A stretch of DNA of 61,520 nt. Origin: an uncultured Alistipes sp. GTDB lineage: Bacteria > Bacteroidota > Bacteroidia > Bacteroidales > Rikenellaceae. The notes below the pieces were generated by a model. It was given only the letters and a program-made list of their open reading frames with translations, made no database searches and was not told the origin of the DNA. The stretch lies in the NCBI GenBank assembly GCA_900546005.1, contig URBJ01000001.1, positions 1 to 61,520 of the forward strand, given 5' to 3'. The translations under genes and the position numbers were made by a program. Positions 1-7,705 of this stretch are shown in pieces; positions within the stretch are counted from its first letter, which is position 1; each line of letters opens with the position of its first letter.

Positions 1-512
1 GACTTTTTCTTCCGTTTTTCGCGAGGGAAGATGTCCAATTTCCGCATCACCTCGAGACGATCGGCCAGCTTGATCAGAATGACTCGCGGATCGGTCGAAT
101 AGGAAACGATCAGTTCGCGGAAGTTATCCGCCTGCTTGGACTCCACCTTCGGATCGACTTCCGAGATATTGCACAGTCCCTGCAAAATGCCGACACACTG
201 TTCTCCGAATCGCTCACCGACTTGCTCCGCATCCATCAAACCGAGTCGCACCACATCGTGCAACAGCGTCGAAACGGTGGAGTTTCGTCCCAACCCGACC
301 TCTTGGATTACGATAATCGCCGTATTGATGGCATGAGTGACAAAAGGGGTTCCGTCGTGCCGTGTCATTCCCTTCAGCAGATCGACAGCAACGCGCAAGG
401 CAGAACATACCACATCATACACCGTATCATCGAATACGGAACGTGCTATTTTCAAAAACGGCCGATAATACTCCGGCGCCAAATCCAACTCCAATTCTTT
501 GCTCTCGACCAT
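1..512 (-). CDS. RelA/SpoT-family (p)ppGpp enzyme, N-terminal part, cut by window edge
   Basis: The first 170 residues of a RelA/SpoT (Rel) stringent-response protein; the rest lies beyond the left edge. The ATG at 512 follows a GAGG about 6 nt upstream. The HD hydrolase fold is recognisable: RHDGTPFVTH at residues 51-60, LLHDVV at 83-88, and LIKLADRLEVMRKL at 146-159. Functional Rel hydrolases read HDVVEDT and LADRLHNM. Here the acidic ED pair is RL (residues 89-90) and the HN is EV (154-155), while H85, D86 and D151 remain. By family knowledge the lost residues serve ppGpp hydrolysis, so I infer a synthetase-biased, RelA-like enzyme. The synthetase domain is not in view. The gene diverges from the GNAT gene at 663. 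Confidence 0.85.
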   Translation of the reverse strand, partial: MVESKELELDLAPEYYRPFLKIARSVFDDTVYDVVCSALRVAVDLLKGMTRHDGTPFVTHAINTAIIVIQEVGLGRNSTVSTLLHDVVRLGLMDAEQVGERFGEQCVGILQGLCNISEVDPKVESKQADNFRELIVSYSTDPRVILIKLADRLEVMRKLDIFPREKRKKK

Positions 513-603
513 AACACCTCGTCATTAAAATTCGCGATAAAGTTAACAATTTTTCAAGAGAATGCCGCCCATGGGGATCAATCCTGTCCCGTATGGATGT
601 CCT

Positions 604-634
604 CTTGTCCGATCAAAAAATTCATCTATCTTTG
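604..634 (+). promoter_or_regulatory. Bacteroidota-type promoter for the GNAT gene
   Basis: CTTG at 604-607 and TATCTTTG at 627-634 are separated by 19 bp. This fits the Bacteroidota pattern of a -33 TTTG and a -7 TAnnTTTG. The predicted transcript would start near 641, about 20 nt before the ATG at 663. Confidence 0.6.
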
Positions 635-662
635 TCTCCGCGAGATCAATCTTCTTAAACGT

Positions 663-1190
663 ATGGAACAAATTCGACTCGATTCGACGCAACACCCGAT
701 GTTTACAGCCGCATGGGAGCTCTATTGTCACAGTTTTCCCCGCAACGAACGCCGTTCGCTGGAACACCAACAGACTGCTTTCGAGTCGGAACACTACCGC
801 ATGGAAATCTTCACCGAACAGGACAAATTTGTCGGTCTGCTCGGATACTGGACCTTCGACGACTACATCTACATCGAACACCTTGCCGTAAACCCGGCTC
901 TACGGAGCGGGGGATATGGCAGCCGCATCGTATCGAAATTTCTCTCATCGACCGACAAAACCATCATCCTCGAAATCGAACAGGTCACCGATGAACTGAC
1001 GGCACGACGTCTGCACTTCTACGAGCGACTCGGTTTCCGGACCAATCCGTACGACCACATCCAACCCCTCTACCACGAAGACGATCCGGCCGGATTCCAC
1101 CTGACCATTCTCTCCTATCCCCATCCCATTACACCGGCCCTCTACGATCGATTCAACCGGCAGCTCCATTCGGTAGTTCTAAAAAAATAG
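663..1190 (+). CDS. GNAT-family N-acetyltransferase
   Basis: 175 residues, starting at ATG 663 just after a good promoter; the frame stays open upstream, but earlier starts would lie inside the promoter and the divergent rel gene. The protein has the Gcn5-related acetyltransferase layout: a strand ending IEHLAVNPALRSGGYGSRIV carries the acetyl-CoA pyrophosphate-binding loop (R/Q-x-x-G-x-G/A type), and ARRLHFYERLGF is the typical C-terminal helix-strand. The acceptor substrate cannot be told from the sequence. It is monocistronic: rel diverges upstream and a hairpin overlaps its stop codon. It is probably cytosolic because no signal or membrane segment is seen. Confidence 0.85.
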   Translation: MEQIRLDSTQHPMFTAAWELYCHSFPRNERRSLEHQQTAFESEHYRMEIFTEQDKFVGLLGYWTFDDYIYIEHLAVNPALRSGGYGSRIVSKFLSSTDKTIILEIEQVTDELTARRLHFYERLGFRTNPYDHIQPLYHEDDPAGFHLTILSYPHPITPALYDRFNRQLHSVVLKK

Positions 1191-1219
1191 GACAAGAGCG
1201 CCTTTTGACACTCTTGTCC
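1190..1219 (-). terminator. Intrinsic terminator of the rubrerythrin operon
   Basis: A perfect 9-bp stem, GGACAAGAG (1190-1198) with CTCTTGTCC (1211-1219), and a 12-nt loop. Read on the minus strand it is followed by a U-run from the A7 at 1181-1187. It lies between two convergent genes and overlaps the last base of the GNAT stop codon. Confidence 0.75.
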
Positions 1220-1247
1220 TCCCACACCTAACCTATTGTTTCTGACC

Positions 1248-1805
1248 TTACTTCTTGAAGTATCGGTTGTAAAGTCCTTCGAAACCTTTTCCGTGACGGG
1301 CCTCGTCTTTACACATTTCGTGTACTGTGTCGTGGATCGCATCCAAGCCCAACTGTTTTGCACGGGTAGCAATCCGTTTCTTATCTTCACAAGCACCGCT
1401 CTCTGCCTCCATGCGGGCTTTCACGTTGGTCTTCGTATCCCATACGATTTCACCCAGCAGTTCAGCGAATTTTGCGGCATGTTCAGCCTCTTCCCATGCA
1501 TAGCGTTTGAAAGCCTCTGCAATTTCGGGATAGCCTTCGCGATCGGCCTGACGGCTCATGGCCAAATACATTCCCACTTCGCTGCACTCGCCCGAGAAAT
1601 GAGCTTGAAGTCCTTCCAGCACCTCAGCATCAACACCTTTAGCTACTCCGAGCACATGTTCGTCAGCCCAAGTCAGAGAATCGCTTTCGATTACTTCCTT
1701 GAATTTCGAACCCGGTTGTTTACATTGCGGACAGAATTCAGGGGGATTTTCGCCTTCATATACATAACCGCATACCGTACAAATAAATTTCTTTTTCATA
1801 GCCAT
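1248..1805 (-). CDS. Reverse rubrerythrin (peroxide-reducing diiron protein)
   Basis: About 185 residues. A rubredoxin-type Fe(Cys)4 site (CTVC and CPQC) lies at the N terminus and a four-helix ferritin-like diiron domain follows, with motifs [25 protein letters not shown] and [12 protein letters not shown]. The rubredoxin-first order is that of reverse rubrerythrins; classical rubrerythrin has it last. Family members reduce H2O2 in the cytosol of anaerobes. The start could be ATG 1805 (MAMKKK) or 1799 (MKKK). It lies 50 bp downstream of the Fur/PerR-type gene on the same strand, with no terminator between, so the two are probably one peroxide-responsive operon. Confidence 0.9.
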   Translation of the reverse strand: MAMKKKFICTVCGYVYEGENPPEFCPQCKQPGSKFKEVIESDSLTWADEHVLGVAKGVDAEVLEGLQAHFSGECSEVGMYLAMSRQADREGYPEIAEAFKRYAWEEAEHAAKFAELLGEIVWDTKTNVKARMEAESGACEDKKRIATRAKQLGLDAIHDTVHEMCKDEARHGKGFEGLYNRYFKK

Positions 1806-1855
1806 CAAGTTTTTGTGTGAATTTTGTTATGTTAACTCTTGTTATCTTGTTTCGT

Positions 1856-2272
1856 TCAATTTTTTCTGCCAGAACACATTTTACAATATCCCTTATAGTA
1901 GACTTGTACCTCATCGATCTCGAATCCTTCGCGTTCGACCTGCAAACCTTCAGCCGAAACCGACAACGGCATATCGAACACCCTTCCGCAGCCCCGACAC
2001 AGAAAGTGGGCATGTGGCGAAACATCGCCGTCGAACCGTGCATTCCGTCCGTCGAGATCCAAAAGAAGAACGGCTCTGTGAGCTGCCAAAAGCTTCAGCG
2101 TATTGTAGACCGTCGTTTTGGAGAGCGTCGGCATCGATGGACTCAAAGCTACATAAATCTCATCTGCCGTAGGGTGTGTCCGGTGCTCCATCAGGTACCT
2201 CATCACCGCAATACGCTGCACCGAAGGCTTGACCCCACACGATAAAAGATATTGATGTAATTCTGTTTCCAT
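1856..2272 (-). CDS. Fur-family repressor, PerR-like
   Basis: 138 residues from ATG 2272; an in-frame TTG at 2278 lies inside the operator and is less likely. The N-terminal winged helix (KPSVQRIAVMRYLMEHRTHPTADEI, then TLSKTTVYNTLKLL) is followed by a dimerisation domain with the Fur structural zinc cysteines, CRGC and CKMC. The regulatory-site segment reads RFDGDVSPHAHFLC. Co-transcription with a reverse rubrerythrin points to PerR, a metal-catalysed-oxidation peroxide sensor, rather than an iron Fur; this is inference from context. A 21-bp perfect palindrome just upstream of the start is its likely own operator. Confidence 0.88.
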   Translation of the reverse strand: METELHQYLLSCGVKPSVQRIAVMRYLMEHRTHPTADEIYVALSPSMPTLSKTTVYNTLKLLAAHRAVLLLDLDGRNARFDGDVSPHAHFLCRGCGRVFDMPLSVSAEGLQVEREGFEIDEVQVYYKGYCKMCSGRKN

Positions 2273-2276
2273 TCCC

Positions 2277-2297
2277 AATTTGTAATAATTACAAATT
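2277..2297 (-). promoter_or_regulatory. PerR/Fur-type operator, perfect palindrome
   Basis: Arms AATTTGTAAT and ATTACAAATT are symmetric around a central A (2287), giving 10-1-10. The core TTGTAAT-A-ATTACAA has the 7-1-7 form of PerR/Fur boxes. It sits about 12 bp downstream of the -7 element and ends 5 bp before the repressor's ATG, so bound repressor would cover the transcription start and early leader. Confidence 0.8.
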
Positions 2298-2308
2298 TGT
2301 TTTCATTG

Positions 2309-2339
2309 CAAATGTAGGGACTTTTTCTGTTTCTGCAAA
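2309..2339 (-). promoter_or_regulatory. Promoter of the perR-like/rubrerythrin operon
   Basis: On the minus strand, TTTG (2339-2336) and TACATTTG (2316-2309) are separated by exactly 19 bp, matching the Bacteroidota consensus in full. Transcription should start near 2302, immediately ahead of the palindromic operator. Confidence 0.8.
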
Positions 2340-2371
2340 TTTTTTTTCAAATTTTTCCCATAAATATTTTT

Positions 2372-2821
2372 CTACATTGATAAGACCCTCATTTTCAGTA
2401 TAGCTTTTTTGATAGTTCCGGTTCCGATCAGAGGGGCATGAGCGTCTTCCGGAAAGAAGATCACAAAATCGCCGGGCTGTAACGTAACGTAAGATTCGGG
2501 CCTGTCCTCAAAAAAGACAATATCTTTTTGTCGATCGAAAGCGCCGCGCGGTGTCCGACAGCGGCTGCGCGGACTCCAGCCATAGGTCTCAGTACCCTGA
2601 ATCGGCAGTTGTACATCTATATACCGATCGTGTGCTTCGAGCGGAGCCTCCTCCTTTGTTCTCATCGCCCCCTCACTAACCGTCAGGTAGAGGTCCTCTC
2701 CGATAATAGGATAAACTCCTGCGCCCAGACTTGGATGCTCCGAGAGAAACTCAACAGCCTTTTTCAAACACGGGTGGAGCTTCTCGTAATGTTCGATCTC
2801 CGTTAATGTTCCGATAACCAT
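2372..2821 (-). CDS. YhcH/YjgK/YiaL (EbgC-like) family protein
   Basis: 149 residues from ATG 2821, the usual length for this cupin-fold family. Conserved segments are EAHDRYIDVQLPIQGTE in the middle, FFPEDAHAP (metal-binding histidine) and KKAILKMRV near the end. Family members accompany sugar operons, for example those for sialic acid, galactosides or 2,3-diketogulonate, and may act on anomers or sugar epimers; the substrate here is unknown. It lies 137 bp downstream of the EF-G paralogue, behind a hairpin, so it is probably a separate unit. It is not next to any sugar transporter in this window. Confidence 0.8.
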   Translation of the reverse strand: MVIGTLTEIEHYEKLHPCLKKAVEFLSEHPSLGAGVYPIIGEDLYLTVSEGAMRTKEEAPLEAHDRYIDVQLPIQGTETYGWSPRSRCRTPRGAFDRQKDIVFFEDRPESYVTLQPGDFVIFFPEDAHAPLIGTGTIKKAILKMRVLSM

Positions 2822-2905
2822 AAGTTTTTCCAATATATTTATTAAACACGAGCCAGTGGATGGTACTACACACGTTACCCATATCCCAACCGACATTTAA
2901 ACACA

Positions 2906-2936
2906 GTGAGGGCACCCGAACATGGAGTGCCCTCAC
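2906..2936 (-). terminator. Hairpin terminator downstream of the EF-G paralogue
   Basis: A perfect 10-bp stem, GTGAGGGCAC (2906-2915) with GTGCCCTCAC (2927-2936), and an 11-nt loop, 22 bp past the stop of the EF-G-like gene. The following minus-strand sequence is only moderately U-rich. Confidence 0.6.
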
Positions 2937-2958
2937 CCATCTCTATTTATCGTACGAA

Positions 2959-5115
2959 CTATTCGTCTTTATCCGTATCTGCATATGCCTTCAAGAGCTT
3001 CTCCTGAACATCCGAAGGCACCTGCTCGTAGGATGCGAATTGCATCGAGTAGGTAGCCCGACCGTTCGTCAACGAACTGAGCGTCGTTGAATAACGATAC
3101 ATCTCGGCCAAGGGTACCCGCGCAACGAGCCTTTCGAAACCTTTCTCGCTGCTCATACCCTCGATCATCGCCCGGCGATTCTGCAGATCGCTCATCACAT
3201 CGCCCATCTTGTCCGACGGAACCAGCACCTCAACGCTGTAAATCGGCTCCATGATCTTCGGTCCAGCCTTACGGAAGGCCTCCTTGAAAGCATTACGACC
3301 GGCCAGCTTAAAGGAGAGTTCGTTGGAATCCACCGGATGCATCTTACCGTCGTAGACAACCACGCGAATATCCCGGGCATAAGATCCGGTCAACGGACCC
3401 TCCTCCATCTTCTCCATGATACCCTTCATAATCGCCGGGAGGAAACGGGCATCGATCGCACCTCCGACAATCGCGCTGTAAAATACGAGTTTACCGCCCC
3501 ACGGAAGATCGACCTCCTCTTTGCTTTTGATGTTGACCATCAAATCGCGACCGTCTATCTTATACTTGCTGGGCTCGGGCATACCCTCCGTATAGGGCTC
3601 AATCACCAGCCAAACCTCTCCGAACTGTCCGGCTCCACCCGACTGTTTCTTGTGACGATAATCGGCCGCAGCCACTTTGGTAATGGTCTCCCGATAGGGA
3701 ATCTTCGGTGCGAAGTACTCCACATCGATCTTGTTCTGGTTGGCGAGCTGCCACTTGAGAATATTCAGATGGTGTTCGCCCTGACCCTGCAGAATGGTCT
3801 GTTTCAACTCTTTCGAATATTCGACCAGAATCGTCGGATCCTCGAAGTGCGCCCGATTGAGTAACTCACCGAGTTTTTCATCCTCTCCCGTCTTGAGTGA
3901 CCGTACTGCCGCACGATAGCGAGGATCGGGGAAGCGGATCGGCTCATATTCGACGTCGAATCCCGGAGCAGCCAATGTCTGGTTGGTCTTCGTACCCTTG
4001 AGCTTGACCGTACATCCGATATCGCCGGCCTCCATCTCGGTCACCTTGACGCGTCCCTTACCTGCAACGGCAAACAGCTGCGAAATTTTCTCTTTGTTTC
4101 CGGTCTTCGTATTGATCAGCTCCATTCCTTCGGTCACCTTACCCGACACAACGCGGAAATAGGTCATCTCGCCGAGATGAGGTTCTACGCTGCTGCGGAA
4201 TACGAACAACGAAGTAGGAGCCGAACTGTCAGCAAGCACCTCCTTTCCATCGACCGTCTTAAAGGCGGGAGCCTCCAGCGGACCGGGGGCCACATTGATA
4301 ATAAACTCCATCAGTCGTTTGGCACCGATATCCCGCTTTCCGGAGGCACAGAACACCGGAATCAGATCGCGTTTTGCCAATCCGAACTTCAACCCTTTAC
4401 GCATTTCGTCCTGCGTCAAAACCCCCTTGTCGAAATAGAGCTCCATCAACGATTCGTCATTTTCAGCTGCAGCTTCCGTCAGGATTTGGTTCAACTCTCG
4501 GGCCCGCTCCATCTCCGATTCGGGGATCTCCAACTCTTCACGAATACCCGTATCTCCTTTGAATTTATACATCTTCATCAGCAACACGTCGATGAATGCA
4601 TCGAAGTCCGGACCGGGATTCACCGGATACTGCACGATCACGGGTTTCACCTGCGAGGCCGCCCGCAGAGACTCGAGCGTATTCTCCCACGAGGCCTTTT
4701 CGCTGTCGAGCTGATTGATCACGGCAATGATCGGCTTTTCATGTTTGCGGGCATAGCGGGCCTGAATTTCGGTTCCCACCTCGAAACCGTTTTGCGCATT
4801 GAGCAGCATGACTCCCACGTCAGCCACTTTGAAGGCCGAAAACAGACCGCCACAAAAATCGTCCGATCCGGGCGTGTCGAAGATATTCAGTTTTCTGCCG
4901 TTGTATTCGGCAAACAGAATCGTCGTGTAGATCGAACGTTTGTAAAGATGCTCCACTTCGGTATAATCCGACAGGGTATTTTCTGATTCGATAGTGCCTC
5001 TCCGGTCGATCACCTTTCCATCGAAAGCCATCGCTTCGGCCAGTGTGGTCTTCCCGGAGCCGGACGCCCCGAGCAGCACAACGTTTTTGATCTCGTTAGT
5101 TGCATAGGTTCTCAT
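2959..5115 (-). CDS. Elongation factor G paralogue (EF-G2 type) with altered GTPase motifs
   Basis: 718 residues with the full five-domain EF-G layout: G domain (about 1-280), beta-barrel domain II, then domains III-V ending in the EF-G C fold (MEPIYSVEVLVPS...). G1 is intact (GASGSGKT, 16-23). The invariant DTPGH reads DTPGS (Ser84 for His). Switch I lacks the RGITI sequence, the G4 motif is NQLD (134-137) instead of NKxD, and G5 reads CASGK. The histidine activates the water for GTP hydrolysis, so this protein probably hydrolyses GTP poorly or not at all. From memory, Bacteroides EF-G2 was described as a GTP-hydrolysis-free factor made on carbon starvation; this is the likely relative. It is monocistronic. 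Confidence 0.88.
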   Translation of the reverse strand: MRTYATNEIKNVVLLGASGSGKTTLAEAMAFDGKVIDRRGTIESENTLSDYTEVEHLYKRSIYTTILFAEYNGRKLNIFDTPGSDDFCGGLFSAFKVADVGVMLLNAQNGFEVGTEIQARYARKHEKPIIAVINQLDSEKASWENTLESLRAASQVKPVIVQYPVNPGPDFDAFIDVLLMKMYKFKGDTGIREELEIPESEMERARELNQILTEAAAENDESLMELYFDKGVLTQDEMRKGLKFGLAKRDLIPVFCASGKRDIGAKRLMEFIINVAPGPLEAPAFKTVDGKEVLADSSAPTSLFVFRSSVEPHLGEMTYFRVVSGKVTEGMELINTKTGNKEKISQLFAVAGKGRVKVTEMEAGDIGCTVKLKGTKTNQTLAAPGFDVEYEPIRFPDPRYRAAVRSLKTGEDEKLGELLNRAHFEDPTILVEYSKELKQTILQGQGEHHLNILKWQLANQNKIDVEYFAPKIPYRETITKVAAADYRHKKQSGGAGQFGEVWLVIEPYTEGMPEPSKYKIDGRDLMVNIKSKEEVDLPWGGKLVFYSAIVGGAIDARFLPAIMKGIMEKMEEGPLTGSYARDIRVVVYDGKMHPVDSNELSFKLAGRNAFKEAFRKAGPKIMEPIYSVEVLVPSDKMGDVMSDLQNRRAMIEGMSSEKGFERLVARVPLAEMYRYSTTLSSLTNGRATYSMQFASYEQVPSDVQEKLLKAYADTDKDE

Positions 5116-5295
5116 AGTCGAAAGTTTTAGATTTTAGGTTCAAGTATATACGGTTTTAAATTTACTTAAATAATCGGATTAATACAATTATTTCAATGAT
5201 TTTTTATAATTTTCGCGCGAAATGGGTCGGCCCCGATGCAAAAGGACTCGACCCCGGTTTCCGAAACCTTACGATACAGGATAGAGACTGAGTCT

Positions 5296-5775
5296 ATGGA
5301 TACAGTGTTAACGATACTTGCGGTTATTTGCTCGATAGTGGGAATTGCAGGGTGCATCCTGCCGTTTCTGCCCGGACCTCCCCTTAATTTTATAGCCCTG
5401 CTGCTGATGCAGTGGGCCGGCACAGCGACATTCTCTTCGCGGTTTCTATGGATCTGGGGAGCCATCGCCGTAGTGGTTACCCTGATCGATTACCTGCTGC
5501 CGGCTTGGTTTGCCAAGCGTTTCGGAGGGTCAAAACAGGCAACCACCGGATCGACCGTTGGTCTGATCGTCGGAATGATATTTTTCCCTCCATTCGGGTT
5601 GATTCTGGGTGCTTTCGCCGGAGCTTTGATCGGAGAACTGATGCACGATAAAGAGAATCTGGCCAAAGCATTTCGGGTTGCCCTCAGTTCATTTGTCGCT
5701 TTCGTCTTCGGTACCGGACTGAAACTGGCCGCCTCGCTCATCATGAGCTGGTATGTGTTGCGAGCCTTGTTTTAA
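5296..5775 (+). CDS. DUF456 family small membrane protein
   Basis: 159 residues from ATG 5296. There are four or five hydrophobic spans with glycine-rich turns, such as GIAGCILPFLPGPPL near the N terminus, IDYLLPAWFAKRFGGSKQATTGS in a loop, and VGMIFFPPFGLILGAFAGALIGEL. These features and the length match the DUF456 family, whose function is unknown. It is an inner-membrane protein, divergent from the EF-G paralogue. The 120 bp between them is AT-rich; TAATTTTC at 5206-5213 is a weak -7 candidate. Confidence 0.75.
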   Translation: MDTVLTILAVICSIVGIAGCILPFLPGPPLNFIALLLMQWAGTATFSSRFLWIWGAIAVVVTLIDYLLPAWFAKRFGGSKQATTGSTVGLIVGMIFFPPFGLILGAFAGALIGELMHDKENLAKAFRVALSSFVAFVFGTGLKLAASLIMSWYVLRALF

Positions 5776-5932
5776 CCCGCTATTATCAATCAATCGGACG
5801 GCCGCTCTTCGCCAGATTCACCTATGGTGAAGCCAAATACTGCGCCATCTTCACCCCAAAGGCCGCCCTTATCCTCCCTTTTAAACAGACAACATCTTCG
5901 AACGGAGATACGGTCCCGTCATTTTATTTCCG

Positions 5933-5940
5933 TATCTTTG
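5933..5940 (+). promoter_or_regulatory. Likely -7 element for the HAD gene
   Basis: TATCTTTG fits TAnnTTTG and lies 80 bp before the ATG at 6021. No convincing -33 TTTG is seen 19-20 bp upstream. The rest of the 245-bp gap shows no gene or clear structure. Confidence 0.4.
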
Positions 5941-6020
5941 TCGGCCGGTCTACCGCTACAAACGAAAGCTCTTCCAGACCAGCTACTGCTTATTATTATA
6001 TTATTGTAAACAAAGACGCA

Positions 6021-6791
6021 ATGATTAAAGCCATATTCCTCGATATTGACGGCACCTTGGTCAGTTTTAAGACCCATCAGGTTCCGGACTCAGCCACAAG
6101 AGCCCTGAAACGCGTCAGGGAGCAGGGCGTTCGGCTCTTCATCGCAACCGGCCGCCACTACACCGATCTGAACAACTTGGGCGACCTCGAATTCGACGGA
6201 TACATCACCCTGAACGGACAATATTGCTACGACCGCCGTGGCGTCATCCATAAACAGCACATTCCGAGCGAGGACATTCGTTCAGTCCTTCCGAACATCG
6301 AACACGACCCGTTCGGATGCCTCTTCATCGAGGAGCACAGAATGTACCTCAACCGCATGGATGCACAGGTCCGGATCGCACAGGATTTGATTAACTTCCA
6401 CGATCCGGAGATTCTGCCACTCGAAACGGCCCTACACCACGACATTTACCAGATGATGGCCTTTATCGGTCCGGAGCGGGAGCAAACCCTGATGCAATCC
6501 CTACCCCATTGCGATTCGACCCGGTGGAATCCCTACTTCATCGACATCGTCCCCCGAGGAGGAAGCAAACGAATCGGTCTCGACGCCGTCATTCAGGCCT
6601 ATGGAATCGAGTTGAACGAAACGATGGCCTTCGGTGACGGACAAAACGATTCGGAAATGCTGCGTCATGCAGGCATCGGTATCGCCATGGGAAACGCAGC
6701 CGACGAAGTCAAACAGGCGGCCGACTACGTCACCTCCGATATCGATGACGACGGTATAGCCCGTGCACTCAAGCACTGGTTCGACATATAG
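6021..6791 (+). CDS. Cof-type HAD-IIB phosphatase
   Basis: 256 residues, the usual size for Cof/YbiV-like haloacid-dehalogenase phosphatases. Motif I is FLDIDGTL (residues 6-13, nucleophile Asp), motif II is FIATGR, and motifs III/IV are KRIGLD and FGDGQNDSEML followed by GIAMGNA. The C2B cap sits between motifs II and III. Such enzymes dephosphorylate sugar phosphates, nucleotides or flavin and pyridoxal phosphates in the cytosol; the substrate cannot be predicted. It is a single gene converging on the SPOR/lgt pair, whose 3' end is only 16 bp away. Confidence 0.9.
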   Translation: MIKAIFLDIDGTLVSFKTHQVPDSATRALKRVREQGVRLFIATGRHYTDLNNLGDLEFDGYITLNGQYCYDRRGVIHKQHIPSEDIRSVLPNIEHDPFGCLFIEEHRMYLNRMDAQVRIAQDLINFHDPEILPLETALHHDIYQMMAFIGPEREQTLMQSLPHCDSTRWNPYFIDIVPRGGSKRIGLDAVIQAYGIELNETMAFGDGQNDSEMLRHAGIGIAMGNAADEVKQAADYVTSDIDDDGIARALKHWFDI

Positions 6792-6807
6792 TCTTCCGGC
6801 TATAAAA

Positions 6808-7698
6808 CTACTTCTTGAGAATCCAAGATCCGGGGAAGATCTCGTTCAGCGTCCGCAACATCCGCTGAGCCTCCTGCTCGGAATCAGACGCATAGGCAAC
6901 CACCATAATCCGACCGTTCGGACGTGGCAGTTTCTCGTAGTGCAACGTATCGTTCTTTTGCTTGGCCGAAGCGATAAACTTGTCGGCATTGGCCTCCGTG
7001 CTGTACGTTCCAACGATTACCTTATATTTACCCTGCACGGATGGCGCTGCGGGCTTAGGAGCTTTGGACACGCTATCCGCCGCAACAGGCCGAACCGATG
7101 TAGCCGAAAGGATGTCGGCAACCGTATCGTTCACCACGGATTGCTGCGTAACCGAAGTCGTATCCACTACGGCAGGCACCTCTTCGGGAAGCATTCGGTT
7201 AACCCCTTGAATCTGCGAACGCGACTCAATCCAAAGAATCAACACAACCGACAATCCTACACCTACAACAATAGCCAATACGATCCAAGTCACGACCCGT
7301 TTGACACCCACATTATCGGGAAGATATACAGGCGAAACCACACCGGGATTTAAGGCTCTCTCCAGATCCGATGCCACCACGAAGACTCCATCCTGCACCT
7401 TCCCGACAGAGGGAATAACCACCCCTTCTTCTGTGCATGCTGCAGCCAACCATTCGGTATATTGCTCTTTGGCCTGCTCCTCATCAGTTCCCTGCACCGT
7501 TGCGACCAATTTGACCACAGAAGGCAATCCTTTGCTGCTTTCATCCGCCAATACGACACGATACTTCGGAGGAGTAACCACCCCCGCCTGCTCCATGACA
7601 GCCGGTTCCGTCTCGACATACAAATCACCGATTCCGGGCAAAGAGAGCCCTTGTCGAGCCGAAAGGGTATTAAATATCAAAACACTGATGTGATCCAT
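6808..7698 (-). CDS. SPOR-domain membrane protein with N-terminal HU/CCDC81-like domain
   Basis: 296 residues from ATG 7698; an earlier in-frame start would run into lgt. The N terminus, MDHISVLIFNTLSARQGLSLPGIG followed by a PPKYRVVL segment, resembles the bacterial HU-CCDC81 domains often fused to SPOR in Bacteroidota. One transmembrane helix lies at about 163-185 (VVTWIVLAIVVGVGLSVVLILW), then a Ser/Val/Thr-rich linker, then a C-terminal SPOR domain (YKVIVGTYSTEANADKFI... PNGRIMVVAYASDSEQEAQRML). SPOR binds denuded septal peptidoglycan. The gene starts 7 bp after lgt ends, so they form an operon. I infer a cell-envelope or division role with a cytosolic N terminus. Confidence 0.8.
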   Translation of the reverse strand: MDHISVLIFNTLSARQGLSLPGIGDLYVETEPAVMEQAGVVTPPKYRVVLADESSKGLPSVVKLVATVQGTDEEQAKEQYTEWLAAACTEEGVVIPSVGKVQDGVFVVASDLERALNPGVVSPVYLPDNVGVKRVVTWIVLAIVVGVGLSVVLILWIESRSQIQGVNRMLPEEVPAVVDTTSVTQQSVVNDTVADILSATSVRPVAADSVSKAPKPAAPSVQGKYKVIVGTYSTEANADKFIASAKQKNDTLHYEKLPRPNGRIMVVAYASDSEQEAQRMLRTLNEIFPGSWILKK

Positions 7699-7705
7699 TT
7701 CGATA

